From Dehalococcoidia bacterium (GTDB taxonomy: Bacteria > Chloroflexota > Dehalococcoidia > JACVQG01): a DNA stretch of 6,254 nucleotides. How positions within the stretch are numbered: the stretch's first letter is position 1; the number at the start of each line of letters is the position of its first letter. A model generated the notes under the pieces. It was not told where the DNA came from. It saw only the letters and a program-made list of their open reading frames with translations, and ran no database searches. Of the stretch, positions 1-5,894 are shown in pieces. Both the position numbers and the translations under genes were made by a program. The stretch lies in the NCBI GenBank assembly GCA_015661045.1, contig JACVQG010000090.1:1-6254 (forward strand). Reading direction: 5' to 3'.

Positions 1-32
1 CTGTGGCGACCAGGATGAACTATCTTTCTATC

Positions 33-1223
33 TTATCTTTTACCGAAAATACCCTCGGCTATCCCTTCCTTATGATAACGGTTGGATGCTTCGGCCACCT
101 CATATGTGCGGGGCAGTAGTTTTTGAGGTTCAGGTTGCGGCCTGAGCCTGGGATCAACATAATTAGGCACGTCTTTGCGCATGGGGTCGAAACTCTTGAA
201 TGCTTTGCCGTAAACATCCTGTCCTTCTTTAGAGAATAACCAGTTTATGAACACCTTTGAGGCATTGGGATGTGCAGCCCCTTTTACCGTTGCTATAGGA
301 TTGGTTAAAACGCTGTTACCCTCTGTCATACCCAGGATCTTAATAGGCGCCCCTTCGATAATCATCGGGCCGACAATGCCAGCCGACGTGTACGGATAAA
401 GCCACGCTTCCCCCCGGCCAATCATATTAGCCAACTCGATTTCACTGCCGCCCCAGAGGCTGGGTTCCTGCCGGGCAAGGCGGCGGAAATAATCGTCGTC
501 GAGGATTTTGTAATAACGCATCTCGGCAAACCAGGCGAAACCTCCACCGCCACCACTTCTGGGGTCAATTAGAATTATCTTTCCCTTCCATTTTGGATCC
601 AGTAGATCCGCATAAGACCTGGGCTCATCCTGGGCCTTTACCAGCCTGGTGTTTATAATAGGCCCTGTTACTTCCAGCGTCATGTTGAGCACATCTCCGT
701 TGGGGGTATACTTAGGGTCCACTCTGAAGACATCTGTATTCCGCAATTCGGGCAGGTCTTGCCATATAGTATCTAACAACCCGGCCAGAGAAAGCTCGGT
801 TTGGCTGGAAAGCCCGACACCCAGGATATCGGCGATAGGCAGCTTCATTTTGTTTTCTATTTTTACCTTCTCCACTGCCTGGCGGCCGGCGATGATTAAC
901 ACATCAACCCGGATTCCATATTGATTGGTAAAAGCTTCCAGGGCTTTGCGTCCGGCATCCCCGGCAAACTGACTACCGGCGTAGATAGTGATAACCCCTT
1001 CCTTCCTCGCTGCCTCCACTACCTTGGACCAAGCCTGCCCCGATTTATCGGGGGCAGCGTCTTGAGAGGTAGGAGATGGGAGGTTAGAGATGGGAGCAAT
1101 AGTAGGGATAACTTGAGGCGATGGAGGTGCAGTCGGCGTCGCCGGAACTGTCAAAGGGGCACAGGCCAGGGATAAGGCTATCGTTGATAACATCAAGCAT
1201 ATCCAGAAAACAATCTTTTTCAT
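33..1223 (-). CDS. Extracellular solute-binding lipoprotein, Fe(III)/family-1 ABC type (SBP1)
   Basis: Predicted surface-anchored binding protein of an ABC importer, 396 aa. Residues 1-20 form a signal peptide (MKK, then a hydrophobic run) ending in a lipobox LSLAC, so Cys21 should be lipidated. Residues 22-63 are a Pro/Thr/Ser-rich linker. The binding domain starts at about residue 64 (AWSKVVEAARKEG). Family-like motifs are DPKWKGK at 209-215 and HPNASKVFINWLFSKEGQ at 318-335, typical of AfuA/FutA-like proteins. A run of five Gly lies at 224-228, and a Y-P-Y at 276-278 near the expected ligand cleft; whether these tyrosines bind metal as in FbpA is not evident. The start is supported by AAAGGAG at 1230-1236, 6 nt upstream. 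No permease or ATPase gene is adjacent in the window. The ligand is unknown: iron, another metal, or an organic anion are all possible. It is a paralogue of the protein at 4519-5667. Confidence 0.88.
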   Translation of the reverse strand: MKKIVFWICLMLSTIALSLACAPLTVPATPTAPPSPQVIPTIAPISNLPSPTSQDAAPDKSGQAWSKVVEAARKEGVITIYAGSQFAGDAGRKALEAFTNQYGIRVDVLIIAGRQAVEKVKIENKMKLPIADILGVGLSSQTELSLAGLLDTIWQDLPELRNTDVFRVDPKYTPNGDVLNMTLEVTGPIINTRLVKAQDEPRSYADLLDPKWKGKIILIDPRSGGGGGFAWFAEMRYYKILDDDYFRRLARQEPSLWGGSEIELANMIGRGEAWLYPYTSAGIVGPMIIEGAPIKILGMTEGNSVLTNPIATVKGAAHPNASKVFINWLFSKEGQDVYGKAFKSFDPMRKDVPNYVDPRLRPQPEPQKLLPRTYEVAEASNRYHKEGIAEGIFGKR

Positions 1224-1301
1224 CTACGTCTCCTTTGCTTGTTTTTTGTAACCATTCTCTGTGGATGTCGTGGGTTTTACAGTTTGATCTCTTGGAAAGT
1301 A

Positions 1302-1329
1302 AGTATATGCTTTCCCACCGGGATGTCAA
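1302..1329 (-). promoter_or_regulatory. Sigma70-type promoter for SBP1
   Basis: On the minus strand, TTGACA (plus 1324-1329) is followed after 16 bp by TATACT (plus 1302-1307), a perfect -35 and a 5/6 -10. Transcription would start near 1295 and give a leader of about 70 nt before the ATG at 1223. The spacer contains a small dyad TCCC-GGT-GGGA. Promoter function is inferred from sequence match only. Confidence 0.6.
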
Positions 1330-1399
1330 GACACCTGTTGACTAATCATTCATGTCCAGATGTATCGGGACGACGTGAAGGATAAAAATAATTACGACC

Positions 1400-1496
1400 C
1401 GTCGTTGCGAGCGTAGCGAAGCAATCTCATGACTTTAAGGCTGGTTTCTCATCAAGAAGCGGAGATTGCTTCGTCGCTGGGCTCCTCGCAATGACG
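1400..1496. repeat. Imperfect inverted-repeat element (dispersed palindromic type)
   Basis: The left arm (1400-1428) begins CGTCGTTGCGAG and ends GAAGCAATCTC. The right arm (1462-1496), read on the minus strand, begins CGTCATTGCGAG and ends GAAGCAATCTC. The arms match end to end except for about 6 extra bases in the right arm and a few substitutions. A 33-bp centre (1429-1461) separates them. Similar GTCATTGCGAG...GAAGCAATC palindromes are dispersed non-coding repeats in many bacterial genomes, often compared to REP or MITE elements. No target-site duplication is obvious and no transposase gene is present, so any mobility would depend on a protein encoded elsewhere. Confidence 0.75.
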
Positions 1497-1575
1497 AATG
1501 AGAGTATTCTCAATGGAAAGTTATACGAACCAGGAATTAGCGGTATGCCTATCTACTAATAAGACTTTTAGCTTA

Positions 1576-1604
1576 TTGACATCTGATAAATGATATGTTA
1601 ACTT
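1576..1604 (+). promoter_or_regulatory. Candidate promoter for the oxidoreductase
   Basis: TTGACA at 1576-1581 is followed after 17 bp by TAACTT at 1599-1604. The -35 is perfect; the -10 matches only 3 of 6 positions but keeps the important T1, A2 and T6. The leader would be about 105 nt and would include the foldable stretch at 1622-1666. Confidence 0.4.
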
Positions 1605-1621
1605 AAGGCGAATTCAGCGGT

Positions 1622-1666
1622 AAATCACCAAAGGCACGTAATGTACCGGCGGTGGTTTATGTGCCT
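1622..1666 (+). promoter_or_regulatory. Foldable leader with two competing stems
   Basis: AGGCACGTAA (1632-1641) pairs with TTATGTGCCT (1657-1666) over 10 bp with one G-U; inside the loop ACC/GGT can form a small tip. An alternative stem pairs AAATCACC (1622-1629) with GGTGGTTT (1651-1658), again with one U-G. The two stems share bases 1657-1658, so in full length they exclude each other. The structure lies about 50 nt before the oxidoreductase start and is not followed by a T-run. It could be an mRNA control element or chance; it matches no riboswitch class that I recognise. Confidence 0.3.
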
Positions 1667-1717
1667 ATCAAACAACGTGGTAACTATACCTGAAAATCTC
1701 AAAATAAAGGAGAAAGA

Positions 1718-3292
1718 ATGGAAAAACACGATGTTGTGGTAATCGGAGCGGGGCACAATGGGCTTACCGTTGGCGCATATCTGGCCAAAGCCGGGGTGGA
1801 TGTTTGCGTGCTGGAGAGGCTAGATCAGGTCGGAGGTGGGGTAATCACCAGGGAGTTAAATTTACCCGGATTCAAGTATGACTGGTGCTCGACCATGCAC
1901 ATCATGATCCAGGCCAATCCCATGATTCACCGTGACGAGCTGGAGCTTAAGGCTAAATACGGGCTTAAGTATATTTACCCGGAGCCTCAATTAGCTATGG
2001 TCTTCCCCGATGATAGAGCGCTGATTGTTTATCGGGATGTAGATAAGACAGCCCAATCTATTGCCCAGTTCTCCAAGAAAGATGCTGCGATATATCCCAA
2101 ATTTGTTGAGTACTGCCGGAAGTTGTCCAAAGTGGCGGCGGTAGCTACCTTCTCTCCCCCGATTCCTTTTGGCCGGATGATGTCTTTACTTGATTCCAGC
2201 GAAGATGGCCGGGAATTCATGAGAGTAATCCTATCCAGCAGTCTCGATATTGCCTTCGAGTGGTTTGAAAGCGATCAAATGAGGACTCTCTTCTCCAGAT
2301 ATGCTGCAGAAGGTATGGTTGGTCCTAGCGAAAAAGGGACTGGCAACGCTGCTTTCATGTTCCCCCTGTTCCATAGCTGGGGATTCGCTATGCCGGAGGG
2401 TGGATCCGGGGAATTGAGCGAATCGCTGGCCCGTTGCATCAGGGACCACAAAGGGACAATCAAGGTCAATAGCCCGGTTAAAACTGTCATAGTGGAGAAT
2501 GGTGAAGCCAAAGGCGTGAGGCTGGAAAATGGCGAAGAGATAATGGCAACCAGAGCCATCGTTTCCAATCTTAATGTCAAACAGCTTTTCCTGCAATTGT
2601 TAAAACCCGATGAATTGCCAGCCGGCTTCCCCGATAAGGTTGGTAAACTGAAACAGGCCACCTTCGTGCCTATCAATATATTCATCGCTCTTAACGAGCA
2701 ACTGCATTACAAGGCTGGTAAAGAGGTAGATAACGCGGCTGTGGTGGAGATTAATCCATTCCTGGATAGAAGCTTACAGGCTTACGAGGAATATACACAC
2801 GGCATTCCAAACTGGGATTTGCCGTTGGTAAGCCCTGCCTCGGTGGCTGACCCAACCCGCGCCCCAAAAGGGAAACATGCCCTTTACTTCTATCACTTTG
2901 AGCCTTACAACCTGAAAGACGGCGGACCTCAAGCATGGGACAAGATAAAGGATAAGGTAGCCGACGGCATGATCGAGGTATCACGGAGGCATATCACGAA
3001 TTTCACCGATTCCAATATTCTCGCCAGGACAGTCTTCAGCCCGCTGGACTACGAGAGACATAACCCGTCTTTCATAACCGGCGATTTCCTCCACATAGGT
3101 ATATTCCTCGACCAGCTCTTTGCCAACCGGCCTATGCCTGGCTGGGGCCAATACAAAACTCCAATAAAGAAACTGTACATGTGCGGCGCCAGTACCCATC
3201 CGGGTGGTGGCGTAACCGGTGGTGGACGGGCTGCTGTCCAGGTTGTCATGGAAGACCTGAAGATAGACTTCAAGAAGGTTATATCGAAGTAG
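1718..3292 (+). CDS. FAD-dependent oxidoreductase, phytoene desaturase/PYROXD2-like
   Basis: Cytoplasmic or membrane-associated flavoenzyme of 524 aa, the usual length for the CrtI/PYROXD2 group. The N-terminus has the dinucleotide-binding fold: VVVIGAGHNGL with G10, G12 and G15, and Glu33 at the end of the second strand (VCVLE), which binds the FAD ribose. GAGHNGL followed by AYLAKAG is typical of the group. The C-terminus carries the second FAD motif, CGASTHPGGGVTGGGR at 489-504. The middle holds the poorly conserved substrate domain, so the substrate cannot be read from the sequence. No phytoene synthase or other carotenoid gene is nearby, so a carotenoid role is unsupported; a PYROXD2-like redox enzyme is the safer label. 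The start is fixed by AAAGGAG at 1706-1712, 5 nt upstream. It is followed 59 bp later by a small membrane-protein gene, probably in one transcript. Confidence 0.87.
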   Translation: MEKHDVVVIGAGHNGLTVGAYLAKAGVDVCVLERLDQVGGGVITRELNLPGFKYDWCSTMHIMIQANPMIHRDELELKAKYGLKYIYPEPQLAMVFPDDRALIVYRDVDKTAQSIAQFSKKDAAIYPKFVEYCRKLSKVAAVATFSPPIPFGRMMSLLDSSEDGREFMRVILSSSLDIAFEWFESDQMRTLFSRYAAEGMVGPSEKGTGNAAFMFPLFHSWGFAMPEGGSGELSESLARCIRDHKGTIKVNSPVKTVIVENGEAKGVRLENGEEIMATRAIVSNLNVKQLFLQLLKPDELPAGFPDKVGKLKQATFVPINIFIALNEQLHYKAGKEVDNAAVVEINPFLDRSLQAYEEYTHGIPNWDLPLVSPASVADPTRAPKGKHALYFYHFEPYNLKDGGPQAWDKIKDKVADGMIEVSRRHITNFTDSNILARTVFSPLDYERHNPSFITGDFLHIGIFLDQLFANRPMPGWGQYKTPIKKLYMCGASTHPGGGVTGGGRAAVQVVMEDLKIDFKKVISK

Positions 3293-3351
3293 CGCTTAGG
3301 GGGATTAAGAACGAAAAACCAGATGGCACTGTAAAGGTAATTAAGTAAGTT

Positions 3352-3600
3352 ATGCGAATCTACGATGAAAATGGCGACGTGCTGGCGATATTCTACTCGG
3401 TCAAGCGTAAGGGTGGACAGTTGGTCATCGATGCTAAGGTCCTGGATTCCTTGCGTGTGGACATGGTTGTCAGGCCGGGGGAGATACCGGGTATGCTGAA
3501 ACTGGTTTTCTCGTGGGCAGTGATTTCCTTTGTTTTCATGCTCCCATACTTCGGTATCAAAAGCCTGTTTAGCAAAGGGAAGAAAAAAATAGAAAAGTAA
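3352..3600 (+). CDS. Small single-span membrane protein, unknown function
   Basis: An 82-aa protein that I do not recognise. Residues 1-45 are polar with alternating beta-like stretches (LAIFYSVKRKG, QLVIDAKV). A hydrophobic segment at about 50-69 (LKLVFSWAVISFVFMLPYFGI) should cross the membrane once. The tail SKGKKKIEK is strongly basic and, by the positive-inside rule, would lie in the cytoplasm. The gene is in the same direction as the oxidoreductase, 59 bp downstream, and ends 14 bp before a strong hairpin, so it is probably the last gene of that transcript. The ribosome site is weak (AAAGG about 14 nt before the ATG), and an in-frame TAA at 3346-3348 rules out a longer form. It may anchor or assist the oxidoreductase, but only the position suggests this. 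Confidence 0.6.
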   Translation: MRIYDENGDVLAIFYSVKRKGGQLVIDAKVLDSLRVDMVVRPGEIPGMLKLVFSWAVISFVFMLPYFGIKSLFSKGKKKIEK

Positions 3601-3614
3601 CACTGTTTTAGACC

Positions 3615-3657
3615 AAAGGGGGCCGCTATCTTTTAGAAAAGATTGGCGGCCCCCTTT
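3615..3657. terminator. Two-part hairpin, probable bidirectional terminator
   Basis: A perfect 12-bp outer stem pairs AAAGGGGGCCGC (3615-3626) with GCGGCCCCCTTT (3646-3657). Inside it, ATCTTT (3628-3633) pairs with AAAGAT (3638-3643) around a TAGA loop. The hairpin lies between the convergent 3352-3600 and CBS-domain genes, 14 bp and 50 bp from their stops. Because the outer stem ends in AAA/TTT, both directions finish with a short U-run, although there is no long T tract beyond it. A shared terminator is the most likely role. Confidence 0.75.
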
Positions 3658-3707
3658 CGTTATTAACACCCTGTTTCAGTAAGTAATGGTTAAAAGGCTG
3701 TAATCTC

Positions 3708-4151
3708 TTAAAAAATGAGGCTGGACTCTCGTTCCTTTGAGTGACGGGCTGCACCTACTCCAAATAGCAAATCGTGCATTGGCTTATCCAGCGCCTGGGC
3801 TATGTCCGAGAAGGACACAATCCCGATGAGATCGCCTTCCTTGACAACTGGTAAACGTTTTATCCCCTTGTGAGTCATTAGCCGGTTTGCCTCCCAGATG
3901 TCCATGGTGGGCTCAGCGGTAATAACCGGGCTGCTCATATGCTGTAATACCTGGCATAATTGAGAAATGTGCCCGGCTCCAAGGCAGCCAACAACTAAAT
4001 CCCGGTCAGTGATGATGCCTTCCACCTTTCTCCCCTCGCCTACCACCAGGCATCCGATATTACCCTCCCGCATTTTCCTCGCAGCATTCATGATGTTATC
4101 CTTGCTGCTGATTGTTATTACCCTTTTTACCATTATGTTACCCAGTTTCAT
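3708..4151 (-). CDS. Two-CBS-domain protein
   Basis: A 147-aa protein made almost only of a Bateman module, two CBS domains that commonly bind AMP, ATP, SAM or similar ligands. The first spans about residues 5-57 (MVKRVITISSKDNI, then GIITDRD at 45-51). The second spans about 70-124 (MSSPVITAEPTMDI, GIKRLPVVKEGDLIGIVSFSDI). The tail from 125 is unlike either domain and has no known motif. The reading frame stays open to an ATG at 4181, but the start at 4151 is preferred: GGAGGTG (plus 4155-4161) lies just upstream with 3-4 nt spacing, and the family pattern begins there. Stand-alone CBS proteins of this size usually act as regulators of a partner enzyme, channel or transcription unit; the partner is not identifiable here. 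It is convergent with the oxidoreductase pair and divergent from SBP2. Confidence 0.87.
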   Translation of the reverse strand: MKLGNIMVKRVITISSKDNIMNAARKMREGNIGCLVVGEGRKVEGIITDRDLVVGCLGAGHISQLCQVLQHMSSPVITAEPTMDIWEANRLMTHKGIKRLPVVKEGDLIGIVSFSDIAQALDKPMHDLLFGVGAARHSKERESSLIF

Positions 4152-4228
4152 AGACACCTCCTCCCTCCCGATGCATTGCAAGAGTGTAACTTACAAGCTA
4201 CCTTTTGTTAAATAACCCTATATAATTC

Positions 4229-4243
4229 AGGAACCCGGTTCCT
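4229..4243. promoter_or_regulatory. Perfect palindrome AGGAACC-C-GGTTCCT, operator-like
   Basis: Seven-bp arms flank a single central C. It lies 78 bp upstream of the CBS start. Beside it is an AT-rich block (4219-4227, TATATAAT-like) that could supply a -10 in either direction. Short perfect dyads of this form are typical binding sites for dimeric repressors or activators. If the CBS promoter uses the AT block as its -10, the dyad would sit between -35 and -10, as in MerR-type promoters; this is inference. Confidence 0.4.
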
Positions 4244-4421
4244 CCGCTAATACTGTAACCTAAATGCCCAATATTTGTATCGGCTAAACGTTCCATTTGT
4301 TTATAGAATGAAAGGCCAGCGGAAATAGAACTTTTGACCAGGGCATTAAGGGCCAATTTGGCGACTAATTGAATTTACTATCAACTTTTAATATATGTCT
4401 TGCGTTCCCTGGTTCACTAAG

Positions 4422-4450
4422 TTGACAATCTCGCAATAGAGGGTTAGAAT
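4422..4450 (+). promoter_or_regulatory. Sigma70-type promoter for SBP2
   Basis: TTGACA at 4422-4427, a 17-bp spacer and TAGAAT at 4445-4450 give a perfect -35, ideal spacing and a 5/6 -10. Transcription would start near 4457, giving a leader of about 60 nt before the ATG at 4519. Confidence 0.65.
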
Positions 4451-4518
4451 TCACCAAATTATCATTTGACAGGAGAACTCACTAAAGGGTTGTATCGGTT
4501 TCAGCATAAGGGGGGAAA

Positions 4519-5667
4519 ATGAAAAGATTATCTATGGCTATAGCAATACTATTATTTATCACTGTTGCCTGTGCACCAAAATCTGTTCCTGCACCTTTAC
4601 CGGCACCATCAACGCCAGCACCAACTGCCTCTACACTCGGTTCCACATCTAACCTCTCATCTCCCACCTCTCAAGACGCCGCCTGGGCTAAGGTGGTCGC
4701 TGAGGCGAAGAAGGAAGGTAAGGTTACACTTTATACCTGGGCCTTTGTCGGGGATATCGGCCAGGAAGTCTTCAGGGCTTTTGAGGCAAACAGCGGGATA
4801 AAAGTCGAGGCTATTACCGGCGTAGGGTCGGTGCTGGTTGAAAGGATAAAAAGCGAACAGGCTGCTAAAAAGAACATCGCAGACACTCTGGATACGTCTA
4901 TTGCTATCGTGGGCACTGCGATGAATATGGGGCTTCTGGATAGCCTGACAGATTTGCCGATTCTTCAGCAAAAGGATGTCTGGGCGTATAACCCCAGGCT
5001 GGACCCGGAAGGCATTATAATTGGGGCAGCTCCGGGCATTCTCACAAGCTTTGTTAACACAAGCTTGATAAAAGCAGGAGAGGAACCTAAAAGCTTCCGT
5101 GAGTTGTTAAATCCAAAATGGAAGGGTGGGAAGATAGGCATCCCATCGCCAGTTACCGCTCCAGCGGTTAACTATGTTTACGTTTTCCGAAAGGAATACG
5201 GTCTGGACGATGACTATTTCCGCCACTTGATCAAACAGGAGCCTAAAATATTCCCGACTATCCGTGATGCCGAAGCAGCCGTAGCCCGAGGTGAAACCCA
5301 CTTGATTATGGCTACTTCTGATGCGGGACTAGCGCCGTATGTCAAAGAGGGCGCCCCAATAAAAGCTATAGAAATGGAGGGCGGGATTGTGGGCAACATC
5401 GTTCCTGGTATTGCATTGGTAAAAAAAGCACCCCACCCTAATGCAGCCCGGGTATTTGTCAACTGGCTCCTCTCCGCCGAGGGACAGCGTGTGTACGCCC
5501 AGGCCAAAGTTGGTTTCTCCATGCGTAAGGATGTCCCTGATTTCAGCGCCCCAGCTTTAAAGATACAACCGAAGAAAATCAACCCGATGAGCCTTGAGGT
5601 ATTGCTTGCAGCTTCAAAATTGCAAAATGAACGGGTCGTTGCCAAACTTTTAGGGATAGAGTATTAA
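4519..5667 (+). CDS. Extracellular solute-binding lipoprotein, Fe(III)/family-1 ABC type (SBP2)
   Basis: Predicted lipid-anchored binding protein of 382 aa, paralogous to the product of 33-1223. The signal peptide covers residues 1-17 (MKR, then a hydrophobic core) and ends TVAC, making Cys18 the likely lipidation site; Thr at -3 is not the favoured residue but is tolerated. Residues 19-55 are a Pro/Ala/Thr/Ser linker. The binding domain begins at about 56 (AWAKVVAEAKKEGKVTLYTW). Family-like motifs are NPKWKGG at 198-204 and HPNAARVFVNWLLSAEGQ at 306-323. At the place where SBP1 has Y-P-Y this protein reads IMATSDAG, so the two probably bind different ligands. AAGGGGGG at 4508-4515 supports the start. 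It has its own promoter, with no transporter gene beside it and a convergent flavoprotein gene downstream. The substrate is unknown. Confidence 0.88.
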   Translation: MKRLSMAIAILLFITVACAPKSVPAPLPAPSTPAPTASTLGSTSNLSSPTSQDAAWAKVVAEAKKEGKVTLYTWAFVGDIGQEVFRAFEANSGIKVEAITGVGSVLVERIKSEQAAKKNIADTLDTSIAIVGTAMNMGLLDSLTDLPILQQKDVWAYNPRLDPEGIIIGAAPGILTSFVNTSLIKAGEEPKSFRELLNPKWKGGKIGIPSPVTAPAVNYVYVFRKEYGLDDDYFRHLIKQEPKIFPTIRDAEAAVARGETHLIMATSDAGLAPYVKEGAPIKAIEMEGGIVGNIVPGIALVKKAPHPNAARVFVNWLLSAEGQRVYAQAKVGFSMRKDVPDFSAPALKIQPKKINPMSLEVLLAASKLQNERVVAKLLGIEY

Positions 5668-5894
5668 AGGGTATTGACAGTGCCAGTATATTTTCATACT
5701 TTGTGGTATACCGGCAGATCAAGACATGGTCAATTATACCGAAAATAGGCAATTCCATCTTCTGCCACCATATGCCCCTGGCTTCAGCCTGGGGTACCGT
5801 ATAAATACATATAGCCAGCGCGAAGCTATTTTTATCCTTCGTGGTGCTAATGCAAATGAGAATGAATGATTCCCTCGAAAATAGCCACTTTCGT
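5668..5894. other. Convergent intergenic gap
   Basis: This 227-bp stretch lies between the ends of SBP2 and the flavoprotein gene. It contains a promoter-like pair pointing right (TTGACA 5674-5679, TACTTT 5697-5702), the 8-bp palindrome GGTATACC (5705-5712) and a hairpin at 5773-5796. No open frame with coding character is seen, and no classic terminator with a T-run is found for either gene. Confidence 0.65.
5773..5796. terminator. Hairpin without T-run, weak terminator candidate
   Basis: TGCCCCTGGC (5773-5782) pairs with GCCTGGGGTA (5787-5796) around the loop TTCA, with one T/T mismatch and one G-U pair. It is the only notable hairpin between the two convergent genes. Neither strand has a T-run after it, so termination is uncertain. 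Confidence 0.3.

Larger units (their letters stand above)
1224..1717. other. 494-bp divergent intergenic region
   Basis: This spacer separates the divergent SBP1 and oxidoreductase genes. From left to right it holds the SBP1 ribosome binding site and promoter, an inverted-repeat element (1400-1496), a candidate promoter for the oxidoreductase (1576-1604) and a foldable leader (1622-1666). No convincing gene or tRNA is seen in it. Confidence 0.8.
4152..4518. other. Intergenic region between the CBS gene and SBP2
   Basis: This 367-bp divergent spacer contains the strong ribosome site of the CBS gene, a perfect palindrome (4229-4243) in the CBS upstream area, an 11-bp dyad GCCAA-T-TTGGC (4352-4362) of unknown meaning, and a near-consensus promoter (4422-4450) for SBP2. 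A second TTGACA at 4466-4471 lacks a good -10 partner. No gene is seen. Confidence 0.75.

Noticed and set aside
1400..1496. CRISPR-like repeat pair
   Set aside because: There are only two arms, in inverted rather than direct orientation, with no spacer series or cas gene.
1718..3292. Carotenoid biosynthesis locus
   Set aside because: The protein has CrtI-like FAD motifs, but no phytoene synthase, cyclase or other carotenoid gene is present, and PYROXD2-like relatives share these motifs.
3295..3348. Short frame just upstream of, and in frame with, the 82-aa gene (ends VKVIK, stop TAA)
   Set aside because: It might suggest a longer gene broken by a stop, but it has no start codon, overlaps the oxidoreductase end if extended, and the ATG at 3352 gives a coherent protein by itself.
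3049..3669. Minus-strand open frame of 206 codons
   Set aside because: It runs antisense through the end of the oxidoreductase, the small membrane-protein gene and the terminator hairpin; its peptide has no family pattern and lacks a ribosome site, so it is a shadow frame.
4152..4181. Upstream ATG giving the CBS protein 10 extra residues
   Set aside because: The extra codons include the strong GGAGGTG ribosome site of the ATG at 4151, and the extension has no CBS-domain pattern.
5046..5066. Repeated AAGCTT sites around GTTAAC inside SBP2
   Set aside because: The dyad breaks after six bases and the codons read normally through it, so it is probably a coincidence of coding sequence.
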